Source: JABAAE01 sp036336715
GTDB taxonomy: Bacteria; Planctomycetota; Planctomycetia; Pirellulales; Pirellulaceae
Reading direction: 5' to 3'
Assembly (NCBI GenBank): GCA_036336715.1
Contig: JAYZFP010000014.1
Span: 1 to 23,010 of the forward strand
Length of the DNA: 23,010 bases
Numbering within the stretch: the first letter of the stretch is position 1; each line of letters opens with the position of its first letter. The notes below the pieces were generated by a model. That model was not told the origin of the DNA and made no database searches. It saw only the letters and a program-made list of their open reading frames with translations. The translations under genes were made by a program, and so were the position numbers. Positions 7,900 through 16,238 of the stretch are shown in pieces.

Positions 7900-7931
7900 C
7901 AATGGATCGGTTTCCTGGTCCAAATCAACCC
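7900..7931. repeat. Imperfect dispersed repeat, copy 2
   Basis: Matches 4261-4292 at 27 of 33 aligned columns. It lies about 53-84 bp upstream of the GTG start of the secreted 550-aa protein, where promoter or leader sequence is expected. Confidence 0.4.
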
Positions 7932-7976
7932 GGGTACACGGTTTCGCAGTAAAGTCTCCCGAAAAAGAAGCTCTCC

Positions 7977-8007
7977 ACGAACCTGTCACAATTCAACGAA
8001 CCTGTCA
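7977..8007. repeat. 12-bp direct repeat, 19-bp period
   Basis: ACGAACCTGTCA occurs exactly at 7977-7988 and 7996-8007. The spacing puts both copies close to the same face of the helix, as for a dimeric or tandem regulator site. It lies about 130-160 bp upstream of the secreted-protein gene. Confidence 0.6.
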
Positions 8008-8359
8008 TAAGGCAACGTCAAAATGCAGGTAACCAGAGAATCAAGGTGCAAACACCGGTTTGGACCATCGGCGGTTGAACGAATACGTATCGTCCTGTCT
8101 CAGCTTTTACCCCACGCAAAACCGAATGTTTCGTAAAGGAGCCGATTTTTTTGAAATTCCCTCCGACCCCATTTTTCTACCCGATTGCGGCCCGAAACGG
8201 TAGGAAGTTCACTCGATTTCAATGACAAACAGTCAAAAATAGGCGAATTCAGCAGCACTGTTCAGTTGAATCCCGCAGCATTCCGCGTCCCATCAGGGTC
8301 TCACCGGGTTTGATAAACGGCAACGGACGTTGTTCTGAAAGGTGGAGCGCCAGCATTGT

Positions 8360-8387
8360 TTTTGGCAGAGCCCGTTCCCCTTATAAT
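8360..8387 (+). promoter_or_regulatory. Sigma-70-type promoter for the cytochrome/DUF1549 gene
   Basis: A perfect -10 TATAAT at 8382-8387 with a T-rich weak -35 (TTTTGG at 8360-8365, 16-bp spacer). The predicted RNA start near 8394 is about 42 bases before the TTG start codon of the downstream gene. Confidence 0.5.
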
Positions 8388-8435
8388 CAATGAAGGCAAC
8401 ATTCGATCCACTGGTTCCCATCGAGGTTTCCCACC

Positions 8436-11400
8436 TTGCCCCACCGAACCGCACTTTTCCTGCTGGCAACGTTCCTCAACAGCTCCGGCTTTTCCCAGGC
8501 CCAAGGGGCAAATGACCGTTTTGAATCGACCATTGAGCCCATCCTTCGGCAGCACTGTCTGGAATGTCATTCCCATGCTTCCGGCACGATCGAAGCGGAC
8601 CTCGCACTCGATTCAGCCTCGGGGTGGAAAACCGGAGGAGTGAGCGGTCCTGCCATCCAGCCGGGACAACCTGAAAAAAGCCTGTTGCTTCGTGCCGTTC
8701 GCCAAACCGGGCAACTGAAAATGCCGCCGGATGACAAGCTGTCGGAAAAGCAGATCCTGGAGCTGGAGGCATGGATTCGTGCAGGCGCCAGCGACCCAAG
8801 GGTTACTGCAAAAACACGTCGCCCCAAGGCGGATGTCAGCTGGTGGTCCCTGCAACCGGTCGAGCAACCCTCACTCCCTGCAGGTGCCGGTCAGGAGGCC
8901 CACCCGATTGATCAAATATTGGCCTCAAAGCTGAAGGCTGAAAAAATCAACCGTTCCCCGGTCGCCAAAAAACGAGTCCTGATTCGCCGACTGTTTTACG
9001 ATTTGCACGGACTCCCTCCCACACCGGAGCAGGTGGAAGAATTCGTCAACAAGGATGACCCTGCGGCCTATGAACAGCTGGTGGACCGACTGCTGAATTC
9101 TCCCCGGTACGGCGAGCGGTGGGCCAGGCATTGGCTGGACACTGTTCATTTCGCCGACACCAACGGCTGCGAGCACGACACGCTGCGCCCCCAGGCCTGG
9201 CCCTACCGGGATTACGTGATCGCCAGTTTCAACCGGGACACACCCTGGCCACGATTCGTCAGGGAACAGTTGGCAGCTGATCACTTTTTTCCGCAGGCAT
9301 CCGACCTCATTCCGGCACTGGGCTTCATCTCCGCCGGCCCCCTGGAATTAAGTCGCGCCTCCACGGCACCCGTGACTTTTGATTACCTGGACCGCGATGA
9401 CATCGTGACCCAAACCATGGCTGTTTTTGCCAGCACCACAGCCAATTGTGCCCGCTGCCACGATCACAAGTTTGATCCCCTTTCACAGGAGGACTACTAT
9501 TCGCTGCAAGCTGTTTTTGCCGGAGGAGGCAAGGGAGAAACCGAATACGACACCCAGCCGGAAACACGTTCCCGCCGTGCGAATTTGCTCCGGCAACAGG
9601 CAAAGATCAACGGCCGGGACGAACCCTTCCTGCTTTCCAAAAGCTCTCAAAACCAGGTGGCAAAATTTGAACAGCAGTCCAAAAATCAAGTTTCCTGGAT
9701 CCCCTTTGACATGCTTTCGGTGGAATCGAACCAAGGCGCTACCCTTGAAAAGCTGACCGATGGCACGATCCTGGCAGGCGGCAAAAATCCGACCACGGAT
9801 ACTTACACGCTGGTCGGCAGCGGACAGGGAACCGGTTCGGGGCAGGGAAGGGACAGGAAACTGAAAAGTGTGTCCGCCATCCGCCTGGATGTCCTGCCCC
9901 ACCCTTCGCTGCCTCAAAAGGGCCCCGGCCGCTGTGCCAATGGGAACCTTCATTTGAGCGGAATTGAGATCCGCCTTGAGAAAAACGGCAGCAGCGAGAT
10001 CCTGCCCATTCAATCCGCCACTGCTGACTGGAATCAGCAGGGCTGGACGATTCAGCATGCCATCGACGAGGATCCCCAATCGGCCTGGGGCATCTGGCCG
10101 AGGGTGGCACAGCCCCACCACGCGGTATTCCGGCTGCAAAAACCTGTCCAGGTGGATTCAAAATCCAGGCTGATCGTCCGGCTCCAGCAGTTGCACGGTG
10201 GCAGCCACCTGATTGGCCGGTTCCAGGTCTACCTCACTGACTCAGAGAGTCCCTCCACGATGGTCTTTCCGGAACTGGTTCGCCGGGCACTGCTTGTTCC
10301 GGCAAACCAGCGCAGCCGGGAACAGCAACTCGACCTCGCCCAATTCGTACTGAAGCGGGAAACCGGAAAACAGCTCCGGCTGCTCCCCCCACCGGGAAAG
10401 GTTTTCGCCTGGTCTAGGCATTATTCCCACGCCAAAAAACTGGACCAGCCAATGGCCCCCAAAACCGTCCATGTATTGAAAAGGGGCAACATTGACCGTC
10501 CGGGTGCGGTGGCGGTCCCCGGGGCCCTCTCCATGGTCCGGGAATTGAGTCCCCGCTTCCCCTCCACTTTGCAACTGGACGAATCCCATCGCCGGGCAGC
10601 CCTGGCCAACTGGATCATCGACAGGCGGAATCCACTCTCCTGGCGAAGCATTGTGAACCGGATCTGGATGTACCATTTTGGCGAAGGGCTCTGCAGGACA
10701 CCGAACGATTTTGGTCGGGCTGGGGCCAAGCCCGACCACCCCGAACTGCTGGACTGGCTGACCACCTGGTTTCGGGACGAGGCCGGGGGTTCGATCAAGA
10801 GGCTGCACCGACTGATCCTGCTCTCGGAAACCTGGAAACAGTCGTCAGCCTTGCCGGCAAAAAGCGTCGCACTCAACCGGGACGCTGACAATCGCTGGCT
10901 CTGGAGACAGCGGATGCAAAAAATGGACGCCGAATCCTTCCGGGATTCGCTGCTGCAGATTTCATCGGCTATCGACCTCCGGATGGGTGGCCCCGGAATC
11001 GAGCAGTTTTCGAAAACCAAGGGTCGCCAGAGTACTCCCCAACTGGACTACGACGCTTTCCATTGGCATGCCCCATCCGCCAATCGGCGTTCCGTCTACA
11101 GGGTGGTCTGGAGGGGCATCTCCGACCCCTTCATGGAAGCCATGGATTTCCCCGACCTCGGATTGCTCATACCGCAACGTGAAAATTCGGCTTCCCCAAT
11201 CCAGGCGCTTTCCACGTACAACAACGACTTTGTCCTGCACTTTAGCGCGGTGCTGGCCGAACGGCTGGACCGGGAAAGCAGCAAACCGTCCGAACAGGTG
11301 GATCGGGCGTGCCAGCTGATCTGGCTCCGTCCACCGCAACCGGAGGAACGGGAGTGGATGCTGGACTACTGCAATCGTCATTCGCTGGCTGCGCTTTGCC

Positions 11401-11441
11401 GCGTCCTCTTTAACAGTAACGAGTTCCTTTTCATCCGCTGA
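8436..11441 (+). CDS. Exported PSCyt1-DUF1549-DUF1553 cytochrome-like protein
   Basis: A 1001-residue planctomycete-type exported protein. The N terminus (LFLLATFLNSSGFSQAQ) is a short signal peptide. A c-type cytochrome domain follows (residues 30-120) with heme motif CLECH at 41-45 and a likely Met ligand in LKMPP (M96). DUF1549 spans about 155-365 (RRLFYDLHGLPPTPEQ, YGERWARHWLD) and includes the second CxxCH in CARCHDHKFDP (338-348). A beta-rich middle part (about 400-650) resembles the carbohydrate-binding-like insert of this family (HLSGIEIRL, GRFQVYL). DUF1553 covers about 735-985 (RRAALANWIIDRRNPL, FGRAGAKPDHPELLDWL). The family is expanded in planctomycetes and often suggested to take part in carbohydrate or sulfated-polymer use; the reaction is not established. 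The TTG start has GAGG 9 bases upstream and a good promoter before it. It shares a transcript with the DUF1501 gene 13 bp downstream. Confidence 0.93.
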   Translation: MPHRTALFLLATFLNSSGFSQAQGANDRFESTIEPILRQHCLECHSHASGTIEADLALDSASGWKTGGVSGPAIQPGQPEKSLLLRAVRQTGQLKMPPDDKLSEKQILELEAWIRAGASDPRVTAKTRRPKADVSWWSLQPVEQPSLPAGAGQEAHPIDQILASKLKAEKINRSPVAKKRVLIRRLFYDLHGLPPTPEQVEEFVNKDDPAAYEQLVDRLLNSPRYGERWARHWLDTVHFADTNGCEHDTLRPQAWPYRDYVIASFNRDTPWPRFVREQLAADHFFPQASDLIPALGFISAGPLELSRASTAPVTFDYLDRDDIVTQTMAVFASTTANCARCHDHKFDPLSQEDYYSLQAVFAGGGKGETEYDTQPETRSRRANLLRQQAKINGRDEPFLLSKSSQNQVAKFEQQSKNQVSWIPFDMLSVESNQGATLEKLTDGTILAGGKNPTTDTYTLVGSGQGTGSGQGRDRKLKSVSAIRLDVLPHPSLPQKGPGRCANGNLHLSGIEIRLEKNGSSEILPIQSATADWNQQGWTIQHAIDEDPQSAWGIWPRVAQPHHAVFRLQKPVQVDSKSRLIVRLQQLHGGSHLIGRFQVYLTDSESPSTMVFPELVRRALLVPANQRSREQQLDLAQFVLKRETGKQLRLLPPPGKVFAWSRHYSHAKKLDQPMAPKTVHVLKRGNIDRPGAVAVPGALSMVRELSPRFPSTLQLDESHRRAALANWIIDRRNPLSWRSIVNRIWMYHFGEGLCRTPNDFGRAGAKPDHPELLDWLTTWFRDEAGGSIKRLHRLILLSETWKQSSALPAKSVALNRDADNRWLWRQRMQKMDAESFRDSLLQISSAIDLRMGGPGIEQFSKTKGRQSTPQLDYDAFHWHAPSANRRSVYRVVWRGISDPFMEAMDFPDLGLLIPQRENSASPIQALSTYNNDFVLHFSAVLAERLDRESSKPSEQVDRACQLIWLRPPQPEEREWMLDYCNRHSLAALCRVLFNSNEFLFIR

Positions 11442-11454
11442 TCCCGACTGAAAC

Positions 11455-12882
11455 ATGTTGCGCAGAACTTTCCTCAATACGATTGGCAACGGATTCGGCG
11501 GCCTCGCTGCCGCTGAGCTGCTGGCACGCGAATCAGCCGCCGATGAAACCGCCTCCCGGTTGGAAGGTTCGCAACCGGATTGGCAGGGAGGGATTCACCA
11601 TCGTGCAAAAGTCAAAAGGGTGATTCAGCTCTTCATGACCGGCGGTGCCAGCCCGATGGACACCTTCGATTACAAACCGGTACTGGAGAAACTCCACGGC
11701 CAGAAACTGGGGCCCAGCGATAAACCGGAGGGTTTTACCGCAGCCGCCGGCGCCATCATGAAAAGCCCCTTTTCCTTCAAACAACATGGGGAATCAGGGC
11801 GTTGGGTCAGCTCCGTTTTTCCCCACCAGGCCAGGCATGTGGACGAGATGACGTTCCTGATGGCCATGGCCTCCAAGACCAACGTCCACGGCCCTGCGAC
11901 CTACATGATGAACACCGGGTTCATCCTGCCAGGATTTCCCTGCATGGGAAGCTGGATTTCCTACGGCTTGGGCAGCCTGAAGGACAACCTGCCGACCTTT
12001 GTGGTTCTCCCCGATGCCAAGGGTCTTCCCTACAATCAAAAAGGTCCTTTTTCCGCCGGGTTTTTACCGGCCGAACACCAGGGGACCATACTCAAGGCCG
12101 GACCCCGGACCGGCATTCACAACCTCAAGGCCAATCCGCAGTTCAGGTTTGCCAACCCGTCATCCGACCGGGAAGGTTTTGGACTTTTGGAAAAATTGAA
12201 CGCCCAATTCTCCCGAGAGCACGAACTCGATTCGAGCGTCGAATCGAGAATCCAGGCTCTCGAACTGGCAGCCCGGATGCAACTTTCGGCTCCCGAGGCC
12301 ATGGATCTCTCCCGCGAGACTGCTTCCACCAGGAATGCCTACGGGTTGGACGAGAAAGAGACCGGAGATTTTGGCAGACGCTGCCTGCTGGCCCGGAGAC
12401 TGATCGAACGGGGAACCCGCTTTGTGCAGGTTTGGAGTGGTCCGCAGGGGGCCACCGAAAACCGGGACAACCATGGCAGCATCCCCAAAGAGCTGCCTCC
12501 CATTGCCCGTTCAGTCGATCAGCCGATTGCGGCCCTGCTGACCGATCTCAGGCAGCGGGGACTGTTGGACGATACCCTGTTGATCTGGACTACCGAATTC
12601 GGTCGCACCCCATTCGCCCAGGGTGGAGACGGCAGGGACCATAACGGGGGTACGTTTGTAACCTGGATGGCAGGCGCCGGTGTTCGGGCGGGAACCAGTT
12701 ACGGTCGAAGCGATGACTGGGCCTACAAAACCGCTGAGGGAAAGACCTACTGTTACGATTTCCACGCCACCGTGCTGCACCTGATGGGCGTGGACCACAA
12801 AAAGCTGACCTTCCGGCAAAATGGAATCGATCGGCGACTGACCGATGTGCACGGTCGTGTGATCCGTGAGATCCTCGCCTGA
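11455..12882 (+). CDS. DUF1501 family protein with Tat signal
   Basis: A 475-residue DUF1501 protein, related to the alkaline phosphatase/sulfatase-like fold. It begins MLRRTFLNTIGNGFGGLAAA, a twin-arginine signal (RRTFL), so it is probably exported folded, perhaps with a metal centre. Family motifs visible are QLFMTGGASPMDTFDYKP (about 58-74), SKTNVHG, LPDAKG, TTEFGRTPFAQ and GRDHNGGTF near the C terminus; the acidic and His residues in these motifs are candidates for metal ligands. Length is normal for the family. In planctomycetes a DUF1501 gene commonly follows a DUF1549/DUF1553 gene, as here with a 13-bp gap, which implies joint function in the periplasm; the substrate is unknown. The ATG has only a weak ribosome site, compatible with translation carried over from the upstream gene. 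No clear terminator follows. Confidence 0.93.
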   Translation: MLRRTFLNTIGNGFGGLAAAELLARESAADETASRLEGSQPDWQGGIHHRAKVKRVIQLFMTGGASPMDTFDYKPVLEKLHGQKLGPSDKPEGFTAAAGAIMKSPFSFKQHGESGRWVSSVFPHQARHVDEMTFLMAMASKTNVHGPATYMMNTGFILPGFPCMGSWISYGLGSLKDNLPTFVVLPDAKGLPYNQKGPFSAGFLPAEHQGTILKAGPRTGIHNLKANPQFRFANPSSDREGFGLLEKLNAQFSREHELDSSVESRIQALELAARMQLSAPEAMDLSRETASTRNAYGLDEKETGDFGRRCLLARRLIERGTRFVQVWSGPQGATENRDNHGSIPKELPPIARSVDQPIAALLTDLRQRGLLDDTLLIWTTEFGRTPFAQGGDGRDHNGGTFVTWMAGAGVRAGTSYGRSDDWAYKTAEGKTYCYDFHATVLHLMGVDHKKLTFRQNGIDRRLTDVHGRVIREILA

Positions 12883-13191
12883 TGCCTTGGACTGCAGGGG
12901 GACCAGACAGTGCGTCCGCAAGCTAAATGGGAAGCAGACTGCCGGGTGAGTACTACCGCATCCCCGCCATCTTGTAGCCACTGTCGTGTCACCACGGTTC
13001 GTGCAATATCGCCTGTCCCACCAAAAGGGGCATCGTTCTTTCCGCTGAAAAGCCGCGATCTGCTTCCCAACCTGTTCACCCGAAAAGGTGCCAGCAGATC
13101 TCCGAACGTGGATGTACCGGGCGTTGATGTTCCGGGCGTTGATGTTCCGGGCGTGGGTTTTCAGCAAGTCATGGCTGTCAACCAGCACATA
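12883..13191. other. Spacer after the DUF1501 gene
   Basis: 309 bp between the DUF1501 stop and the stop of the small membrane protein on the other strand. The only structure I see is a 15-bp tandem repeat (13108-13152). A plus-strand open frame through it (from 12910) is antisense to the small protein and has no family character. I find no convincing terminator. Confidence 0.5.
13108..13152. repeat. 15-bp tandem repeat, three units
   Basis: Units GTGGATGTACCGGGC, GTTGATGTTCCGGGC (13123-13137) and GTTGATGTTCCGGGC (13138-13152); the last two are identical. In one frame it would read VDVPG repeats, but that frame is not otherwise gene-like. It could be a slippage-prone site. Confidence 0.75.
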
Positions 13192-13317
13192 TCAGTCAAC
13201 AAAAACGAACTTGTTGAACATGATGGCGAAGTAACCGCCGCAGATCGCCAGGCTGATCAGGATCGGAAAAACATACGGAGCCAGGGGATGATTCAACAGT
13301 TCGTTCAGTTTTTGCAT
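13192..13317 (-). CDS. Small single-pass membrane protein (41 aa)
   Basis: A 41-residue frame from ATG at 13317 to TGA at 13192. It has an amphipathic N-terminal stretch (MQKLNELLNHPLAP), one hydrophobic segment at about residues 14-34 (YVFPILISLAICGGYFAIMF) and a short basic-hydrophobic end (NKFVFVD). Codon choice looks like a gene: CTG for Leu, ATC for Ile, GGC, TAC, TTC, AAC, AAG. The upstream ribosome site is weak. It lies 211 bp downstream of the FG-GAP lipoprotein on the same strand and may be read from that transcript. I do not recognise the family; small subunits of respiratory or transport complexes look like this, but so do many orphan membrane peptides. It is short enough to be missed by automatic annotation. 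Confidence 0.6.
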   Translation of the reverse strand: MQKLNELLNHPLAPYVFPILISLAICGGYFAIMFNKFVFVD

Positions 13318-13528
13318 TTTGGAGATCCAGGGAAGTTTTCACCCAGTTTAACCGACAGCCGGTTGGACGTACAACGGAGATCGAACGCTGCCGGACATCC
13401 GCCGGTCCCACTCGAACAGCAGCCTCAGTTTTCCGAACTGCGGGACGATTGCCGATTCAACCTGCCCGCCGGGGAATGGGGAATCGATCTGCGTCGCGGA
13501 GATTCGTTGGGGAAACCGCGTGAATGGC

Positions 13529-15883
13529 TCACCGGATCCCCTCCTCTTCCCCGATCAAAAGAGTCTGGTTGACATCCATGCCCCTGTAAACCTGGCGGAT
13601 TCCGGAAGCAGGCCAGTACAGCTCAAGGGCTTCAATCCGGCTGGCATTCCCCAACCCGATTTCCTGCCGCAAGGGATTCGCGCCAAAGCTCCCGCCAGAG
13701 CTGAAATGCCGGAACAGGGTCCGGCGCGAATCACCCTCGGATAGCTGCAGTTTCAAGCGAACCCCAATTCCCGAAGAATTGGATTGACTGCCGGCCAACC
13801 TAATTTTCAACCAGTTGCTGCCGTTCCCGGGATTCTCAAACAGCGCGTTGCGAAATCGATCCGCCTTGTAGGCGCCACCCAGTTGGACAAACAGGTCGTT
13901 GTCGCCATCCTCATCGAAATCGGCAAATGCGATCCCATGTCCTTTTTGCAGGTGCCCCAGTCCTCCCGCCGCCGTCTGGTCTTCAAACGATTGACCTGAC
14001 CGGTTACGAAAAAAGAGATTCGGCACCAGGGTATCGAACTGGGGATCCCCCGTACCGAGGTAAATATCCTCGTACCCATCCCCATCCAGGTCTCCGAAAT
14101 TCGCTCCCATGGCAAGCACCACCCGTTCCAGCCCCACCTCCCCGGTGACGTCCCGAAAACCCTTTCCATCTCCCCGGTACAGCCTGGGGGATTCGAAACG
14201 GCTGGCCTCCCCGAATCGCTCAGCAGCAACGTTCTCGATACTGCCTGAGTACGATGCGACAAACAGGTCCAACTGCCCATCGTTGTCGTAGTCCCAGAAC
14301 CAGCAGGCAAAAGAATCCCGCGGGTTGGCTACCCCACATTCAAAAGCCTGGTCGGTAAATGTCCCATCCTGGTTGTTTCGAAAAAGCTGGTTTCGATCTC
14401 CAAGGTTCGAAACATACAGATCAGGGAAACCGTCGTTGTCATAATCACCCCAGCAGGCCCCCCTTACCGAGGCCTTCCCGGCCAGGCCGGCCGTTTCCCC
14501 GACTTCCAAGAATTCCCCGCCGTCATTGCGGTACAGCCGGGAGCGGTAGGACCGATCCGAGCCGGTGAACAGGTCAAGGTCACCATCATTGTCAAAGTCC
14601 GCCCAGGCGGCGACCAGCGAAGGAAACGCCTCAGCCAGACCGACATCAAACGTCACGTCTTCGAAACGGCCCTGACCGTCGTTTCGCAACAACGAGTTGG
14701 GGTGTTCACCCTCCTTGTCCCACCAGGCACCCCGCATCACGTAAAGGTCAACATCACCATCGTTATCGTAATCCGCGTGATTCAGATTCAGCCCCCCCAA
14801 CATCCCCCGCAGGTTGGATTCCTGGGTCCGTTCCTCAAAGTCGCCCCGCCCATCGCCAAAAAAAATTTTCATCGAACGGGTCGGATCGGAGGTCGAATGA
14901 ACGAGGTCCAGAAAGCCATCGCCATTGTAATCTTCTACCGCCAGACCTCCGCTGAGGTCGAGTGAATCCACCCCTTTCGCGGCAGCGATGTTTCGGAACC
15001 TGGAAATCGTCTCCCCGGGAATCTTAACCCCACGTGAACCGGGCCGTTCGACTGGGGGACTCCAATCCGCTTCTGCCTCCAATCCCGGGTTGCCGGCCCG
15101 TACCCCTTTGGGGGAAACCCCGGACTCTCCGCTCAACTGCCCCAGCAGATGCTGCAACCACTTCGTCCGCAGGTCGTCAGGTCTCTTGGCCCGTAACTGA
15201 TCCAGCAGGCTCAGGGCCTCGCGGGCGGCGGCTGGATCCTGGTGCACGCCAGCTGCAGAAATCGGGTAGAGACAACTTTCACTCTGGTCACAATCCACGC
15301 AATTCGTCTGCTCGGCCACCCGGAGCCAGCCGAGAACCCGGTGATAAGTGACGAAGTACCGCAACTGCTCCGCCTGGCGACGCTGGCTTCCGTTGGCAAA
15401 TTTCAGGAAATCGGACAGCAGCTGGTCCGCCTCGCGAAACTGTTCCTGTGCCGACCGATTGTCACCCAGCTTGAGGTTTTCCACGCCCAGACCGTTGAGA
15501 AGCATGGCCTGTTGAATAGGCTGCCTCCTTGGGGTTCCCTGCAATTCGCCGAGCAAAGAGTCTTTGCGAGCGGTACCGAGGTAGGGATTGCTGGTGGATG
15601 CCTGCCTCGCAATTCTTCGCAGTTCCTCCTCCATCCGCTCGTGTGCCGTTCGGGGCTTCCCGGGCGGGCGGCCTGCTGCGGGTCCGCCTTCACCCCGTTT
15701 CGATGTCCCAGCGTCACTCTCCCCGGTGAACTCTCCCACCCGAATTTTTCCCGAACCGCATCCAGAGAGTGTCAGGCAGCCGATTAATAAAAAGACACGC
15801 AGACCATGCGATCGGAAAGCCTTTTTAAACGCTTGGACGATGAACCGCGGTACGACCGATTGAGTCAACGACGTATTTTTCAT
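13529..15883 (-). CDS. FG-GAP/ASPIC-UnbV (CRTAC1-like) lipoprotein
   Basis: 784 residues from ATG at 15883, chosen because GGAAG lies 6 bases upstream; the frame stays open to 15946. A hydrophobic segment (RVFLLIGCLTLSGC) ends in a lipobox L39-S-G-C42, predicting a lipid-anchored exported protein. Residues about 85-250 are helical and TPR-like and contain the Cys motif NCVDCDQSESC (C195, C198, C204) followed by YPISAAGVH, which is conserved in this protein type. From about 300 there are seven FG-GAP/VCBS blades with calcium-binding DxDxDG-type loops (for example YDNDGDVD near 372, FDNDGDLD near 430, YDNDGFPD near 481, DGDGYED near 600, FDEDGDND near 656), forming a beta-propeller. The C terminus (about 695-780) is the ASPIC/UnbV domain (NSSGIGVRLKLQL, GGSFGANPLRQEIGLG). 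Such proteins are thought to bind calcium and polysaccharide or protein partners; no enzymatic role is shown. Confidence 0.93.
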   Translation of the reverse strand: MKNTSLTQSVVPRFIVQAFKKAFRSHGLRVFLLIGCLTLSGCGSGKIRVGEFTGESDAGTSKRGEGGPAAGRPPGKPRTAHERMEEELRRIARQASTSNPYLGTARKDSLLGELQGTPRRQPIQQAMLLNGLGVENLKLGDNRSAQEQFREADQLLSDFLKFANGSQRRQAEQLRYFVTYHRVLGWLRVAEQTNCVDCDQSESCLYPISAAGVHQDPAAAREALSLLDQLRAKRPDDLRTKWLQHLLGQLSGESGVSPKGVRAGNPGLEAEADWSPPVERPGSRGVKIPGETISRFRNIAAAKGVDSLDLSGGLAVEDYNGDGFLDLVHSTSDPTRSMKIFFGDGRGDFEERTQESNLRGMLGGLNLNHADYDNDGDVDLYVMRGAWWDKEGEHPNSLLRNDGQGRFEDVTFDVGLAEAFPSLVAAWADFDNDGDLDLFTGSDRSYRSRLYRNDGGEFLEVGETAGLAGKASVRGACWGDYDNDGFPDLYVSNLGDRNQLFRNNQDGTFTDQAFECGVANPRDSFACWFWDYDNDGQLDLFVASYSGSIENVAAERFGEASRFESPRLYRGDGKGFRDVTGEVGLERVVLAMGANFGDLDGDGYEDIYLGTGDPQFDTLVPNLFFRNRSGQSFEDQTAAGGLGHLQKGHGIAFADFDEDGDNDLFVQLGGAYKADRFRNALFENPGNGSNWLKIRLAGSQSNSSGIGVRLKLQLSEGDSRRTLFRHFSSGGSFGANPLRQEIGLGNASRIEALELYWPASGIRQVYRGMDVNQTLLIGEEEGIR

Positions 15884-16237
15884 GAAGATCTTCCATTTTC
15901 GGGTTTCAGGAAGACCGCAGGAATCCGCCCCAGATAACCGGGGCATTCACAAAGGGCTGGCGACAAGACCACGTCCACTCGCCCAACGCCCAACTCGAAG
16001 CAAACCGGGCAAACCCTCCGTTCCTTTTCACCCGTTTTTCATCCCGGGCGTGGCACGCCGCTGCCAGAGAAATCCCGCACCGGGCAGCCGCCTGGCGACA
16101 TGGACGGCCCGACAGTCACCACCTGACTTCGAGCCGGCGCAGCCTTGAGGAGATCTTTTCACTCCTGCTTGCCGCGGGCGTTGAGCGCGGAAGCACGCAG
16201 CTGAAAAAGAAAAGAAACCGCAACGGATAACCGGTTG
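15884..16237. other. Spacer upstream of the FG-GAP lipoprotein gene
   Basis: 354 bp that should hold the minus-strand promoter of the lipoprotein gene and the 3' end of the heme A synthase transcript. Visible are a GCCCC/GGGGC hairpin (15927-15944) about 45 bp before the start codon and the terminator-like element at 16202-16238. I could not pick out a reliable -10/-35 pair, and the plus-strand open frame here has no family character. Confidence 0.5.
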
Positions 16238-16238
16238 C
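16202..16238 (-). terminator. Probable terminator of heme A synthase
   Basis: On the minus strand a GCAAC/GTTGC stem (16238-16234 with 16224-16220) with a 9-nt loop is followed by a U-rich tail, TTTCTTTTCTTTTT, directly after the TAG stop codon. The stem is short, so termination may be weak. Confidence 0.5.

Larger units (their letters stand above)
7848..8435. other. Divergent intergenic regulatory region
   Basis: 588 bp between the secreted-protein gene (minus) and the cytochrome/DUF1549 gene (plus). It carries the ribosome site of the former, the second copy of an imperfect dispersed repeat (7900-7931), a 12-bp direct repeat with 19-bp period (7977-8007), an ATACGTAT palindrome near 8084, and a promoter with a perfect -10 near 8382. 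No gene is visible. Confidence 0.6.

Noticed and set aside
6144..7952. 602-codon plus-strand open frame
   Set aside because: Exactly antisense to the secreted 550-aa gene, which has a signal peptide, GTG with AGGAG and a terminator. The plus frame has no domain or signal.
12910..13572. 220-codon plus-strand frame with VDVPG repeats
   Set aside because: The repeats come from a 15-bp DNA tandem repeat, and the frame is antisense to the small membrane protein and enters the 3' end of the FG-GAP gene.
15884..15946. 21-codon N-terminal extension of the FG-GAP lipoprotein
   Set aside because: ATG at 15883 has GGAAG six bases upstream, and the extension would push the signal and lipobox too far into the protein.
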